Below are positions 23,902 to 36,051 of a stretch of 64,000 bases of DNA, piece by piece. The translations under genes were made by a program, and so were the position numbers. The stretch is from Puffinus mauretanicus (taxonomy: Eukaryota > Chordata > Aves > Procellariiformes > Procellariidae), in NCBI GenBank assembly GCA_023333565.1, contig JAJKFH010004053.1, forward strand, positions 3,348,001 to 3,412,000. The letters run 5' to 3'. Numbering within the stretch: the stretch's first letter is position 1; every line of letters begins with the position of its first letter. The notes beneath the pieces were generated by a model. The model saw only the letters and a list, made by a program, of their open reading frames with translations. It did not search any database and had not been told where the DNA came from.

Positions 23902-26869
23902 TATAATTATGCCCAAATCTTTTTCTTATCTTTTTTTGAGAAGGTGAGGGAGATGAGTGGAGAGGAACTACAAGATACAAATAAATATATATAATGTGTA
24001 TATAATAAAAATATGTATCTATATATGAGAAAAGAGCGTTTTGCATATTAAATGCCTGTTTTTGAGAAGTGTGCAGAATCTTCTTTTTTACATCAGGACA
24101 TCTATGCTGGGTTACACCAAATCAGTATCAAAGGTAGTTACTAGGGTGGAGTTTGGGTTGGTTTGTAGTAGATAGTATCTTCCTTTTACAAGGCATTTTG
24201 TAATGTTTTCCCCTTGAAAACTGAAATTCCTCACGATCTTCACAAGTAAATATGTTAGAACTTGGGGGAGGTAGGGGAAGAGGGGGAAATTTCAACTGCA
24301 TTATAAGAAAAATGATTTTATTTCGATTGATTAGGAATACCAAGCAGACCAATGATGGGGAGAGAAGGAAAGGAGACCTGGGTGTATGATCCTGCTCACA
24401 AGGGAGAATGAAAATGGAAGCAACCATAATTCAATTCAGAAAGCATACTATGTGCAAAACTTTTTCCATTAAAATTTCTACCTTGTCAGTGTGCAATAAT
24501 GCTCTGTCTCTACAATTTGTCTGGATTTTAAATCAGATCAGCGTAATTAGCTAACTTTACTTATTAGCTTGAGCTGACTCTAGTGGTACAATGGTTGAAT
24601 TGGTTGCCATTATATTTGTTTAACTGCTGTAAAGTAAGTTTCTAACAATAGGTTCCTGCACTTAAATAGCACTGGTACCCTATCAGTCAGTCAGACCTTT
24701 CCCTCCTGCTGTCTGCTCTGATAGACAGGTCTGCTGATGTGGGGACTCTGGAAGAAGAGATCAGGAAGAAGGGATGATGGATAAAGACCATCTTCTGTCT
24801 TGAGAGGAAATCAGAAAAATCCTTTCTTTGACTATCAACAAGCTGCTTTGTCAAGGTGTCAGAAGATTAATTATCCTCATGCGAGAGGCGAGAGCAACTG
24901 TTTTCCCCCCTGGTTTTGGTGTAATGGGGTGGCATTCTTCTGAACTGTGGCAGAGAATTGCAAAGGAAGAGGCTTAAGAGATTTCAGTCCCCTAACATTA
25001 CTGTCCCGTAAGTGTTTGTAAAGCTCTTAGGCATACATCCATGATACTGTGAGGTTCTGCCAGTAATCGATTAATCAAAGTATTTGTTTCAAGTGCAGTA
25101 AGGACTTGATCCCATGAAACGTTTGGTGCCAACCGCTGTTAAAGTCTGTCAGCATTATGGGTAGTAAGTGTATATGAAGATCAAACTTTCAATGAAAAGA
25201 GATGCAGAAAACCTTTCCATAGCATAACGATGAACGTGAAAAAATGTAACCATTCACTAGTTTTTGAAGTTTATAAATCAGTAAAAGGGAAAATCTCCAG
25301 GAAGTGTTTGTGGAGTATTTTTGATTGGAGCTGAGCAACTCTGCTTAATATTTTGTTTTATCCATTTTCCTTTTGTACGTTTATGAATAAAGTAAGTGTA
25401 AAGTATAATAAAAAATGAATGGTCTTACATTTTGAACTAATCTTTTGGGGAATAAATAAAATGTGCTAACTTGAATTCTGAACAGAACAGGTTTAGGTAA
25501 AAAAGAAAAAGTGGTTTTTTTCTTTCTTTTTTTTTTTAAAATCAGAGACTTGAAGAAAAACACTGCTTAAAATACAAGGCCATTTTGACTATGTCACTTG
25601 ATATATTAAGCGAGTCTCTTCAAAAGCTCTTTAAATCTTGCACACACTGTGTCATTAAAAGACTCCTTCCATTTGGTGTGATCTGTGACTCAGTCCCGTG
25701 CTCAGAGGAAGGAGACCATTTTTGTAATCTGTTGATTTGATGTAATTTTTTTTTTCTTGAAAGGGTGAAGTCTTGAGTTAATAAAAGGGCATTGGAGAGT
25801 TAAAGAGCCACATAACGTTTTTAGTTGGGTTTCTTTGGAATAGTTTTTCTGGTTTTAATGTTTGCAATGCTAAACTAGGAACAGTGGTGTATTTTTTTTT
25901 TTTGTGCTTCTGTGCAGCCTTCCTTCAGATTAATATCACTTTAAGATGTGTTGAACTCTAATACGCCGTAGTTGAAATTGTAACAAAACCAAACATTTTA
26001 AACATGGATGTGCCTGACCTTGAAATGCTGCTGATAAAAGCTAATGCTGTTAAATTGCATGCCAAATTAACCCTCATTTCCAAATGCTTTGTGTGTACGT
26101 TTCCTGTAGGATAGGCTTTGATCCTACCAAGCAACACTTGTTTTACAGTCAGTTATTTTTTAATGAAGGAAAATCAATGAACAAGTTTCAATGCCTGATT
26201 TCAGCGGTAGTGAAATGAAATGTTTTCTTTTGCATCCTTCTACCACTGTGCTTTGTCTACTGTATCAAATGCCTGACATGATACAGTGTTTTGGCGTAGA
26301 GGTAATACTGATTTTCAGCTTAAAACCTTATTTTCACATGTGTAAACCTTATCAAGGATTACAAGTTCACTTGAGAAAGGCACTGTTGAGAAAGGCAAAC
26401 CGGATAATGGACTGGACAAGGAAGAACTTTCTGAAGCAGCTGGTTTTTTTAAAGTCTTATTGAGGCTTAGCATCAGTAAAGATGGGTTTTAATCTAAATC
26501 AAGAGGAAAAATGTTGCTTGCCTTACAAATACTTTTTTTTTTAAGCATTCAGGTTCATATTATTTTAGCAGTTGTCCATTTGGGAGCACACTTGGTACTG
26601 TTTTGTGTTTGTTTTCAATTCAGAAGTTGCATTGCAGGAGCATCTGCCTGCGCAATCTACGGGTTTTTCATTTGCATCTTTTGTATGGGATTTAATGGGA
26701 TATAATCATGTGCCTTTCTGGACCGGCGGGCCTGTGTAACGCTGGTGGTGTAAACTCCCACTGAAATCAGACAACAGACATGAGCAGAAACTGCTCACAT
26801 ACAGATACCGGCTTTTGCTTGTTCTTGTCTGCTGAAGACCTCGAGTGTTTTCATTTTAAAATGAAAGTG
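23902..26869. other. non-coding DNA, no gene seen
   Basis: AT-rich sequence with an A/T simple repeat at about 23978-24027 (TATATATAATGTGTATATAA pattern) and many homopolymer T runs. CR1 sequence does not resume after the LTR. Open frames of up to about 99 codons are without domains. Confidence 0.5.
23978..24027. repeat. A/T-rich simple repeat
   Basis: Degenerate TA/TATG repeat of about 50 bp, 75 bp beyond the outer edge of the LTR. Confidence 0.8.
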
Positions 26870-27350
26870 CATCTTTTTATCCTCTGACAAATGATCCACC
26901 GTCTGCATAAATTCATTTGAAGGGGACATTATCTTCCTGTGTGAACTTTGGTGGGAAGTGCTTGCAGGCCATAAAGTGAATCATCAGTCTCCCTGGGCTG
27001 GAGCTGAAATCTCGGCCTGCCTCCCTGACATCTCCTCCGGGATGTTTAGCTCCCGGTCCTCCCTCCCGTGTCCCTTCTCTGTCACTGTGCCTGGGCTGCC
27101 TCTGTCACCCGGACCCGTCCCTGCGGCCGCCCATCCGGGCCAGGCCTGTGTCTGGCAGGTCCTTCCTGCATAATGTCTCTGACATGGTGGTTTTGCTCTT
27201 TCATTCGGAGAGGGAAAAAATCACTGTCCAGGCTTTCACCTCCCATCTTCACTACGTCAAGACCGTGTTCGCAGGCCTGGACAAATGTAGCCTTGTGCCT
27301 GGTCTGTGTGAAAATTGTTCTCTGAGGCTGTCACCTTGATTGTATTACCT
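26870..27350. other. GC-richer patch, possible conserved non-coding element
   Basis: The GC content rises sharply against the AT-rich surroundings, with clustered CpGs around 27035-27150 and a GCGGCCGC octamer near 27124. Both flanks read like unique, non-repetitive DNA. Short open frames (71-85 codons) overlap on the same strand, but none has a recognisable domain or paired splice sites. It could be a regulatory element or small CpG island. This is an inference from composition only. Confidence 0.2.
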
Positions 27351-30300
27351 TTCTTTTTGCATTCCTCTGCCAGTGTTTTCTTGTCTTTATAGCATTGGAC
27401 CTAAGCTCTTTATCTTCTCTTTCAAGGCCCTCAAATCCCTGAGGGTTTTTTCTCTCCATTATCTGCCCCTTGTGTCTCCTTGTTATTGAGATGTCAGCCC
27501 CGGGACCCATTCAGGCTGCCGTGCCTAATGGGGCAGACGCAGCTGACCTTGATCTAGGGCCAGGCCAGCATTGGTGAGCCCTGCTGGGTCCCAGCTCACT
27601 TGCGCGGGCTCGCTTGTGGGGTGCTTTTGCATCTGCTGAGGCATTTTGGCTCCAGGGGTGGGAGTGTGATTGCACGGAGCCAGCCCAGCCAGCTGTTGAG
27701 CCGGGGTGGATGAGCCTCCTCCGAGCGAGAGGCGGCCGATGGCTCTACAGGCACCAGCTCTGCTCTGGGTGGCCTTTTTTTCACCCTGGCTCAAGCCTGG
27801 CCTTGTTTTTGCTTTCAGGCAGAGCTGCTTCAGTGTCTCTGCTCTCCAGAGTCGGATTTTTCTGTTATCCAGTGTATTCCAGCACCCATTCCTCTGGGTA
27901 CGGGGGGGTGACTGTATTCCCTTGTGCGCCATATTGTCTCGTGTGGATGCCTTGGAAAGGAGCTGATCTGTAGGTCAGGGTAGCATCTTTCCTAGTATAT
28001 ATACTGCCGGCTCCAAAGTAATAAAGCGTTAATAACGCGTTAAAAAAGTTTAATGTGCTTTACATATGTACTTTGGTACAGGTGTTTGACCATTTTAGAG
28101 ACTCAGGGGCGTGAGGAGGTGTGAAGAGCTGGGAGTGAGCGAGTTCAGAGTGACAAGACTCTGGATTTTCCAAAGGCTTTGTTTTGTTTGTTTGTGTGCT
28201 TGTGAGTTTTTAAAGCAGCATCCTCTTTCCACTCTAAATACAAGAATTAATGTTACTTCAGCACAGTAAACCTTGATGCCCCGTTGTTTCTTTATGCAAG
28301 CCCACATTGCTTCCATGAAGGACCCTGGGTTTGCCTACAGGAAAATGCAGAGGCAAGGTTTCCAGCTTGTGCCTAATGGTGGGGATTGGCAGCGGCGTGA
28401 GTGGAAGCGAGGGGAGGCCTTCCCCTCCGGAGCAGCAGCAGATGCGGCTCGTGGGCGAGCGGATTGCTCATGGCAGTGCTGAAGTGCTGGTTGAGAGGGG
28501 CGTCTGGAGGTCGAGTCCAGCTCCTGTTCTTAACAGGACTGTTGCCAGCCCTTGTGTTAAAATTCATGTTAGAGGAGGAAGAAAAAGGTGATAGGGTATA
28601 ACCAAAGATATTACTGTATTATAGCTGAAGGAACCTTAGGAAATGCTAATAGCGAGAGGAGGAGATGAAAGGTTTGTTGTTGCCACTTTTAGCAGCATTT
28701 CTCTGAGAATTTAAGAGAAAATAAATTCTGCTGAAGTGACCTTTTTTCACCTCTTACTGGCTCTTGAAAAGCCTGTGCTCCCTGAGCCATCCACACAAAC
28801 ACTTACCCAAATAATGAAAAATCCAAGTGCACATGCTCCAAGGGATAGTTAAGCATCACTAAAAAAAAATTCTCATCACTGCTATTATGTTAGAGGGCAA
28901 TAGTTCCTAAGAAAAAATTATTTTTTTCCATTTTAATAACTTCAAAATGCTCTCAATCTATCCAGAAGGAAAATGTGATAATTCCTCAATAACTAACTAG
29001 AAGCTTTTTGAAGCCAGGAATGTCTTTGTTGCTCTACTTTTGCATACATTTTCCTGTGACTAAGGATTTTTTGGAAACTTAAAAATAATATTTAGAAAGA
29101 GATAAAATATCTGATCTTGCTAAGTCCTGTACTTTTCTGTAAAAATACAGGGTAATTGAAGATGCTGTTTTTTCATTGTAAAATTGAGTGTACAACAGAT
29201 AAAATGTGAGCGTCAAAAGAGGCTGTTCTGGAAAGGAAGTGAACTTGAGAAAAATGGTCAACTTAACAGGAATTTTTTTTAGCCTTCCTTTTAGCACAGA
29301 GTGTTCTTGTTACACTTGCTGACCCAGTTGTTTCACTGTTATTTCAGAGCGTACTTACTTTCTCTTTGATTTTTTTTTCTTTCTATATTCTTGGAGAAGG
29401 AGTAATGTGCAACATTTGCCTGATACCTGTCATTAGATCAAACAGTCACATCTCTGCCTTCCTAAATGAGGCTATTTCCATATAATACTATTTCTTACCT
29501 TTTTTGAAAAAGGCGGTGTTTTTCTGCTTTGGCAGATTAACAGCTGTGAATGGCATCTTGCAATAAAATCAGCATTTTGGCGCTGTCCCTGTTGGGTCTT
29601 TTGTATTTACGGGGGAGGAATCCCTGATCAGTGGGTTGTTTTCTGTGCAAACACTGGGAGAATGCTGGGACCAACAAGGTTGAGCTGACCTTACGTGCTG
29701 GCCTGTTCCCTGCCGCTGACTGTCATGTTTCAAAGGTTAAACTAACTGTGGATGAAATGTAATCAGTAGTACGCTGGATCCTTTCCAGATCACACTGGAG
29801 GAGTGCAATAACCAGTATTGTTAGCTTTGGGAGAGCAAGAGACAGAGGTCATTACCTGTGTGTGTCTGAGCATGAGGAACCAACTGCGTTTCCTGCTACC
29901 TCCCACGTATGTTTATTTAAATCTTATCTGGAATTGTTATCCTGCTGGCCCCTGCTTTTAAAAAAAAAAAGGCTGTTTATTCTTAATACACTGTAATTTT
30001 CATCTTTCTGTTGATTTCTCAGAGTTTCCGTGAGATCTCAAACCCTGTCATTAGATGGGATCTGGATCAATACTTGGGAAAACAGAAAAGGCTGGAAGAA
30101 AGAATTGCTGCGTTTTTAGATGAAAGCCAAAAATAGGCCAGGGTAAACCAGACGGTATTCTTAAGACAGAGACATACTGCACCAGCAGAGGAAAGATGAT
30201 CTTGGTAAAGTTTCCTCCCTTTGCTAGCAAGTAACTAGGAAAAGAGCTGGTGCAGTAGGAAGCTGGCGAGGGACAGAGAGCAAGCGTGGGAGGAGGAGGT

Positions 30301-33300
30301 GGAACAGAAGCACCGAAGCGAAGATAGCATCTCTGAGAATTGATTTCCTGTTTCTTTCTATACTCAACAACTCATTTTCCCCAACTCCATCTCTCGTTTG
30401 TGCAGTACTTTCAGTCCTCTGCATTCAGATCTGCAGCAGGAGTCTGTTCCCAGCATCAGATAAAAAGGCTTTCTGGAAGGCACCAGAAAGCGAGTAGCAT
30501 ATGGTGGGGAAGTACTGCTTATTGTCACGTTAGGGATTTCAAAGGTGACAGGCGGTGAAGCCAGTATCTTTTCTGCCTATTTAGCTTTTACACAACCTGT
30601 TCTCTGAAACTGCCTCTACAATAACAATAGACTTAAGTGGGGAAGAAAAAATTGTCTTCCTTCTGATTTCTGTGGAAAGATTCCTACTCTATCAAAGCGT
30701 GTTGTTTTCTTTATAGATCAGCGTATGGGTATGGCCTTGAAAACCAGTACATTTAGCAGCAATGGAGACTTTTCCCTGGAACAAAGAGGGGGGCAGAGGG
30801 GGACTTCCATTTCAGAGCAAGTCAGACTTAATAGACCTGTAGAGAGGATTAGATTATTTTGATATATGTCTTTGAATACATTCCTGATTGTTATAATTAA
30901 CAGCTGGGAATATGAATGCCTTTTCTTTTCCAGGATCTCTCTGTATGGGTTTTTCAGTTTATGCATTTTGTGGTAGTTTCTAAAGAAGCCCTGGCAAGGA
31001 CAGGGGTCTGTATCAGTTTATAGGAAGGTCAGCTCTGTCCTGAGGAGCTCAGTGTAAGTTGGTTCTGATGTCAAGAGAAGCAAATGCCTTTATCCTCCTT
31101 AGCCCACCTTTACCAGAGTCTCTCAGGATCGTAATCACAAGCAGAGAGAGCTCCTTATCAGTGTTTCCATCTGTTGCTCCGCTCCTGTACTTCAAGAGTA
31201 GAATGATCTTTTCCTTATTCCCAAGTCTTCATGAGATCTCATTTCTACTTCAATGTGTGTGGGAGAGAACAAGGCATTCTCTTCCTATTTACTTTTCTTA
31301 TGAAATTCTTATTTTTGAAAGGCCTTTTCTTTCCTTGACGAATTTTTTTTCTTCCTCTCCATGCCAGAGCACTGGAGATGTGGAAGAACTGAGTAAAAGC
31401 ACTAGCAACTGTCTTACCCTTGTGAAACTTGAGTAGTATTCTTTCCCAGTCCTGTGTCTTTCACCTGGCACTTTGTCTACGCTAGATCTCTTTTTAATTG
31501 TTCAAAGAGCAGCTTGGTTTCTCCACCAACCTTAAGGTAAAATGCTTCGATATCCACTTCCGTAAATGTTCCTGGACTTTTAGCATGCCAAGCAGTGTCT
31601 GGATTAGGCATAATTTCTGTATGAATGGTTTCTACTCTACTGGGATAACTATCCTAATGTCTGGTATTTGTGGCCCAAAATTTTGCTCAAGTATATCACT
31701 TCAGGGAGCTCTGTGGGCATTGTGGAAGTCTTTATTTGGAGGGCTTTACAACAAAAGCAGTTTTAATGTGAGAGAGGTTGTAGAACCAAACTGCAGTCAT
31801 AGAGGATGTAGATCAGCATGATCTACATCAGTGAAGATGCCCTGATCTCTTTGTGGTTTTCCTATCAGGTCTATAAGGAGCCCATCAGTTTTCCGGTGTA
31901 TGTGGGGGTCTTCATTCTAGTGACCTTCTGCCAGCTCTGCTGAGTAACCTTGGGAACAAGAAACCAGTTTCCTCCACTTCCCAGGTGTTCAGTCAGCTGC
32001 CCAGAACTGAGTCCATGGCAATCACAGCTGAGGGAAGACTTGGGAGTCAGGTCCTTGCCCGTGTGTAAAAATAATTAGAATTCCTCAAAGAGATAAAGGC
32101 TTTTAACATTAGCATTTTTAGGAAGATCTGGCCACACTGTGTCTTTCTGCACAAGCAACAGCAGTTAAGCAGCAAATCCTGACGGAGTTTCTGTTTTGCT
32201 GGAATATCTTCGGGATGAGGGAACCCTGGGCAACACAACTTGAAATAGCCTTGCTTGGAAAAGCCCTTGGTAACTGAAATATGGGGTCTGCTTGGATTAA
32301 ATATTTGAAGATTTTTTAGTATTCTGAACTGATCAGCTTGCCCTTTTGTTTAGAGTGCTCTGACATTTTTATTAGAAAGAGACTGTGAAAAGTCACTAAT
32401 GGTAAACTACTGTCCATGACTACCAAGCAAAGATCATGTTGTTTTCTCTCTGCAGTATAAAGGCCAGCTGCATTGAAGTGGATCATTTTATGTGATTACT
32501 AGCTGCATCCATCTTCGTATTCAGACCAGCTGATGGCTATAAATACAAACACTTAAGTGTTTCTCTGAATGGTGATAGGCTGAATCTCTGAACTTCAATT
32601 TATTTTTCCTTCTCCTCAGTACAAGGGTTCAAGGTGAGCCTGATGTACAACAATCTCATGCTTCCCCTCCAGGTAGATTTACATAGCACATATGTGTGCA
32701 CATTATGGCCACAAGTAATTTTTCTTTTTAAAATCTGCTTCCTTCTTGACTATGTTCCTTACACCTTTCACTGCATTTTCCTTCTGTGAATTTATGAAGG
32801 CATGTTTATGCCTGAGTGCTATTTTGGATAAGAAGATATCTTTAAAGGAACAATAATAGAAGAGGGGCTTCTATTCTGTCTGTCTTCTGTCCATCCACCT
32901 TCTTTGTCTCCCAGGTCACGTATGCAGCAAGAATACTAGGAGCAGCATGGATACCATGGTGATATTCCAGAGTAGAACAGTTTGGAACCAGGGGAAAACC
33001 ACACGTGCACAATATCTACTGTATACCATTGGACTGCTTTTACTCTTGGGTTTGTCCTGATGTCAATATGTTGGTACAGATGTCCTCGGAGGATGTCCAT
33101 ATTGTATGACGAGATGTCTGCATTATGTCTTTCCCCTTTCAGATGTGTTTAATGGCTTTGTATTTTGGCAAAAATCACCAGGTAGCAGAAGGTGTTTGCA
33201 AGCCTTTCATTAAGCCTTGATAGCAGGATTTCCATGTCAATGTATACCATATATTTTTATCTGGACACAGCCATAGGTTGTCCTTTTATGCTGTCCCTCT

Positions 33301-35872
33301 TAGGCTCTGGTGAGCTGTTTTTCTGGGTATATGTTCTCTGCACTTGTCGCTGAGAAGAATCAGTTAGCTGTGGATGCATATGCTTGTGAAATCCCATCCC
33401 TAGTGAAGCTAACAGGTTTAGTTGCTATATGTGTACAAAAACTGGGTAAGAAATGTTGTGTTAAAGGAAGGCCTGTTTCCTCATTGTGTGTCAGGTTTCT
33501 GTATTTTGTGCTAGCAATGGGAGATGCAAAGAGCACAGCTAGCAAGCTGAAATGTTCTCTGTGTGCCACAGCGTTCCTCAGAATTTTCTTCTAGCTCATG
33601 GATATTTCATAGCAGGGCAATTTACTATCTTGTGAAGAAAGAAAAAGACCTGTTTTGGCTTTGAGTGTATAGAATTCTTCACTGTATAAGACAAAATTGT
33701 GGCCAATTTTCCAATTTTAGCCCGGAAAGTTTTGACTTCTCTCTCGCTAGTGTCTACATATTCTTATGGTCTTCTGTGTCTCAACTTTGCCGTTTGGTCC
33801 TCGTGATTAAAGTATGCCTAGATGTGTTTCAGGATAAAAATCCTGTGTTAAGCTTCTGGTAAGGAATATAACATGACTCCTTCCTTTTCTGTGTTGAGAG
33901 TGAGCGAGTGAGACAGACATGGGAGGAGATGGGGACTGGGGAGAGAAGGCAACCTTCTCGTGTAATTACGTGAGAATATTGGTGGTATGTGCGTTCTCTG
34001 CAGGAGACTTTCAAATACAGATAAAACTAATGAATCTTCTGTTCGTCAAGCCTAGCAATACGTGTTAAGTCTTCTAACTGAAATCTGTGCAACAGATTTA
34101 AAAATCATTATTAGGCGTTTAAAATGTCACAAAGATTCAAAGGCAAAGAGGCCAGTTTGCCTCTTTAAATTATATTGCATTCAGGGATGCGTTATTCCAG
34201 GAGCTTGTCCAAGTCGCTGCACTGTCACAGCTTCATTGCTTCAAATGTCACTTCAAGTAGGAGCAGTTTTTATAACTACACAGTAAACTCAAGATGGCTT
34301 AATGGAAATTATTTCTTCATGTGTCAAAATGACCCCTTTGTTTCTCATTTTACTCTTTTGTTGCCTGCAGCTAATCTGCTTTTTGGGTTATCAGATCCAA
34401 GCATCTTACAATGCTGACTCTAGCAGTGGCATTCAGCTGGAATGCTGCCTTTTGTTTACTGGTTTCACCAGGCCTCCAGTGCTTTCTTTGGTCATCTGGT
34501 GGCTCCACTAATGTGATTTGCACTCCCAGGCTCTGCAGGTAGTCATGGGCTTTTATAAGGGAATTAGAGGAAGGCCTGCCACCCTGGTTGCTAATGAATC
34601 CACAGGTTATTTCTTGTTTCTGTTTTGTTTTTCCAGCTCTTTTTTTTTTTTTTGGAAAGCAGACCGCGATCTGTTTGCGGTTTTATGGAATTTTTCTCCG
34701 CTCTGCTCGGACTTACCTGGCTGTGGTGACATTCATTTTGCTTTAAATAGAATTACCAAATCCTTTTGATCAGAATGTGCATTTGGGGTTTTCTCAGGAT
34801 GTGTAAATCAATAGAGGAAAATAGATGGCTACACAAATATTCAAAACTTCTTTATTACAATAAATAATATATGAAAATTGTTCCTTTGTGAAAATTCTTT
34901 GTATTAAAATAGCAAATGTTGGCATACGTAGGGAAGTTGAAGTGTTTTGCTAATGAGAGGCTGCAGCTGGAATTGTAAAATATTGCAAGCACACCAAAAG
35001 TAGATGCAAGTTTAGAAACACCCTCAGTGTAGCCTTACAATTTTGAGTCAGGGAAGGACATAGTCAAGTAAATATTCTATTACAGTTTTTGCAAAAGTAC
35101 ACATATCTGGAGTTATACTGGAGATTTTTTTTTTATATGAAAAGAGTATACTCAAAAGAGAATATATGCTCAAAACATCCTGTACTCTTTTTCTAAACTA
35201 GAGGAGAGTTTCAGACTCTGAGGAGTTAAGTTGAGTAGAATGTCAGATGCTGAGTAAGATGCCATTCCTTCTTATATCCACAACCTCTTATTTAAGTATC
35301 CTTGTGGATTTGAGTGGGGACTAATAGAGTGATTAGGGTTTTTTTCAGATTAGCCCTGCAGTTTTGTTAGGGTTGGTATTTGGCTTGCACAAAAACAAGC
35401 ACAATGTCAATGTTTTTAAAGCTTCCCAGCAGTCTAATTAAGACTCGACCTACAGTGGCAAGATCTGCATATTTTTATCTTTTCATAAAATATTTTTCAT
35501 CCATTTCTGTTGTTTTAGAATGGAAGATACCAAATCTGTGATAAAAGCAAAATCTGAAAAGGACTTTGGAAATAAATGGGCCCTTTCCATGCAAAAATAG
35601 ATAATATTGAAACTATTCTTATTGTTATTTACCTTGAGAGCAAGTCTATCTGTTTATCCAAGTCTGAAGAATTTAGACTGATAAGAGTTGTGTCACTGAT
35701 ATGTGGTTTATAGGGTTGGGTCTTAAGAGTAGAAGAAAGCTTTAGAAAAACTGAAGTACGTAGGCATGTTTCAGTGCCCTCGCTTTGTGCTGTCCTGCGA
35801 CGTTGATGCTGTAGGATTTATCTGTGATGTCTGGAGGAGGTGTATGTTTCATTTATATATGCGTGTGCCTAT
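27351..35872. other. non-coding DNA, no gene seen
   Basis: Non-coding sequence, partly GC-richer at 27500-27960 and 28380-28600, which gives overlapping chance frames on both strands (up to 135 codons). None has a domain or conserved splice context. An 11-bp perfect stem with a 3-base loop occurs at 31805-31829. No repeat family recognised. Confidence 0.45.
31805..31829. repeat. short perfect inverted repeat (11-bp stem)
   Basis: GATGTAGATCA and its exact reverse complement TGATCTACATC are separated by GCA. No poly-T terminator or gene context accompanies it, so it is recorded as a structure only. Confidence 0.8.
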
Positions 35873-36051
35873 ATTTTTAACACGTTAACTGAATATCGGA
35901 GCATTAATTTCTGTTCAAAGAATGTCAGTAAAGTTGTTGAGTTGGTGTTTCTACTTCAGGAAAAATCATGTAGTATAAACACCAACTCAACAACTTTACT
36001 GACATTCTTTGAACAGAAATTAATACTCTGATGTTCAGTTAGCATTTTTAA
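35873..36051. repeat. 163-bp near-perfect palindrome with flanking 8-bp repeats
   Basis: The left arm 35884-35950 and right arm 35977-36043 are inverted copies of 67 bp. The inner 48 bp (35903-35950 against 35977-36024) are identical, and the outer 19 bp differ at four positions, all transitions. The 26-base loop adds a CTAC/GTAG pairing. In + strand RNA three of the four differences become G-U pairs, leaving a single C-A mismatch in 67. ATTTTTAA occurs directly at 35873-35880 and 36044-36051, immediately outside the structure, like an 8-bp target-site duplication. It could be a foldback/MITE-type DNA transposon, a replication template-switch product or a long-hairpin RNA source. A 63-codon frame across it is incidental. 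Confidence 0.9.

Noticed and set aside
23902..23970. Purine-rich run on the reverse strand (complement of about 23918-23940) as a polypurine tract of a provirus
   Set aside because: It lies about 20 bp from the LTR edge and not next to it, and no internal retroviral sequence follows. A solo LTR fits better.
27525..27973. 135-codon reverse frame and 119-codon forward frame
   Set aside because: A GC-rich patch reduces stop codons on both strands. The translations carry no family signature.
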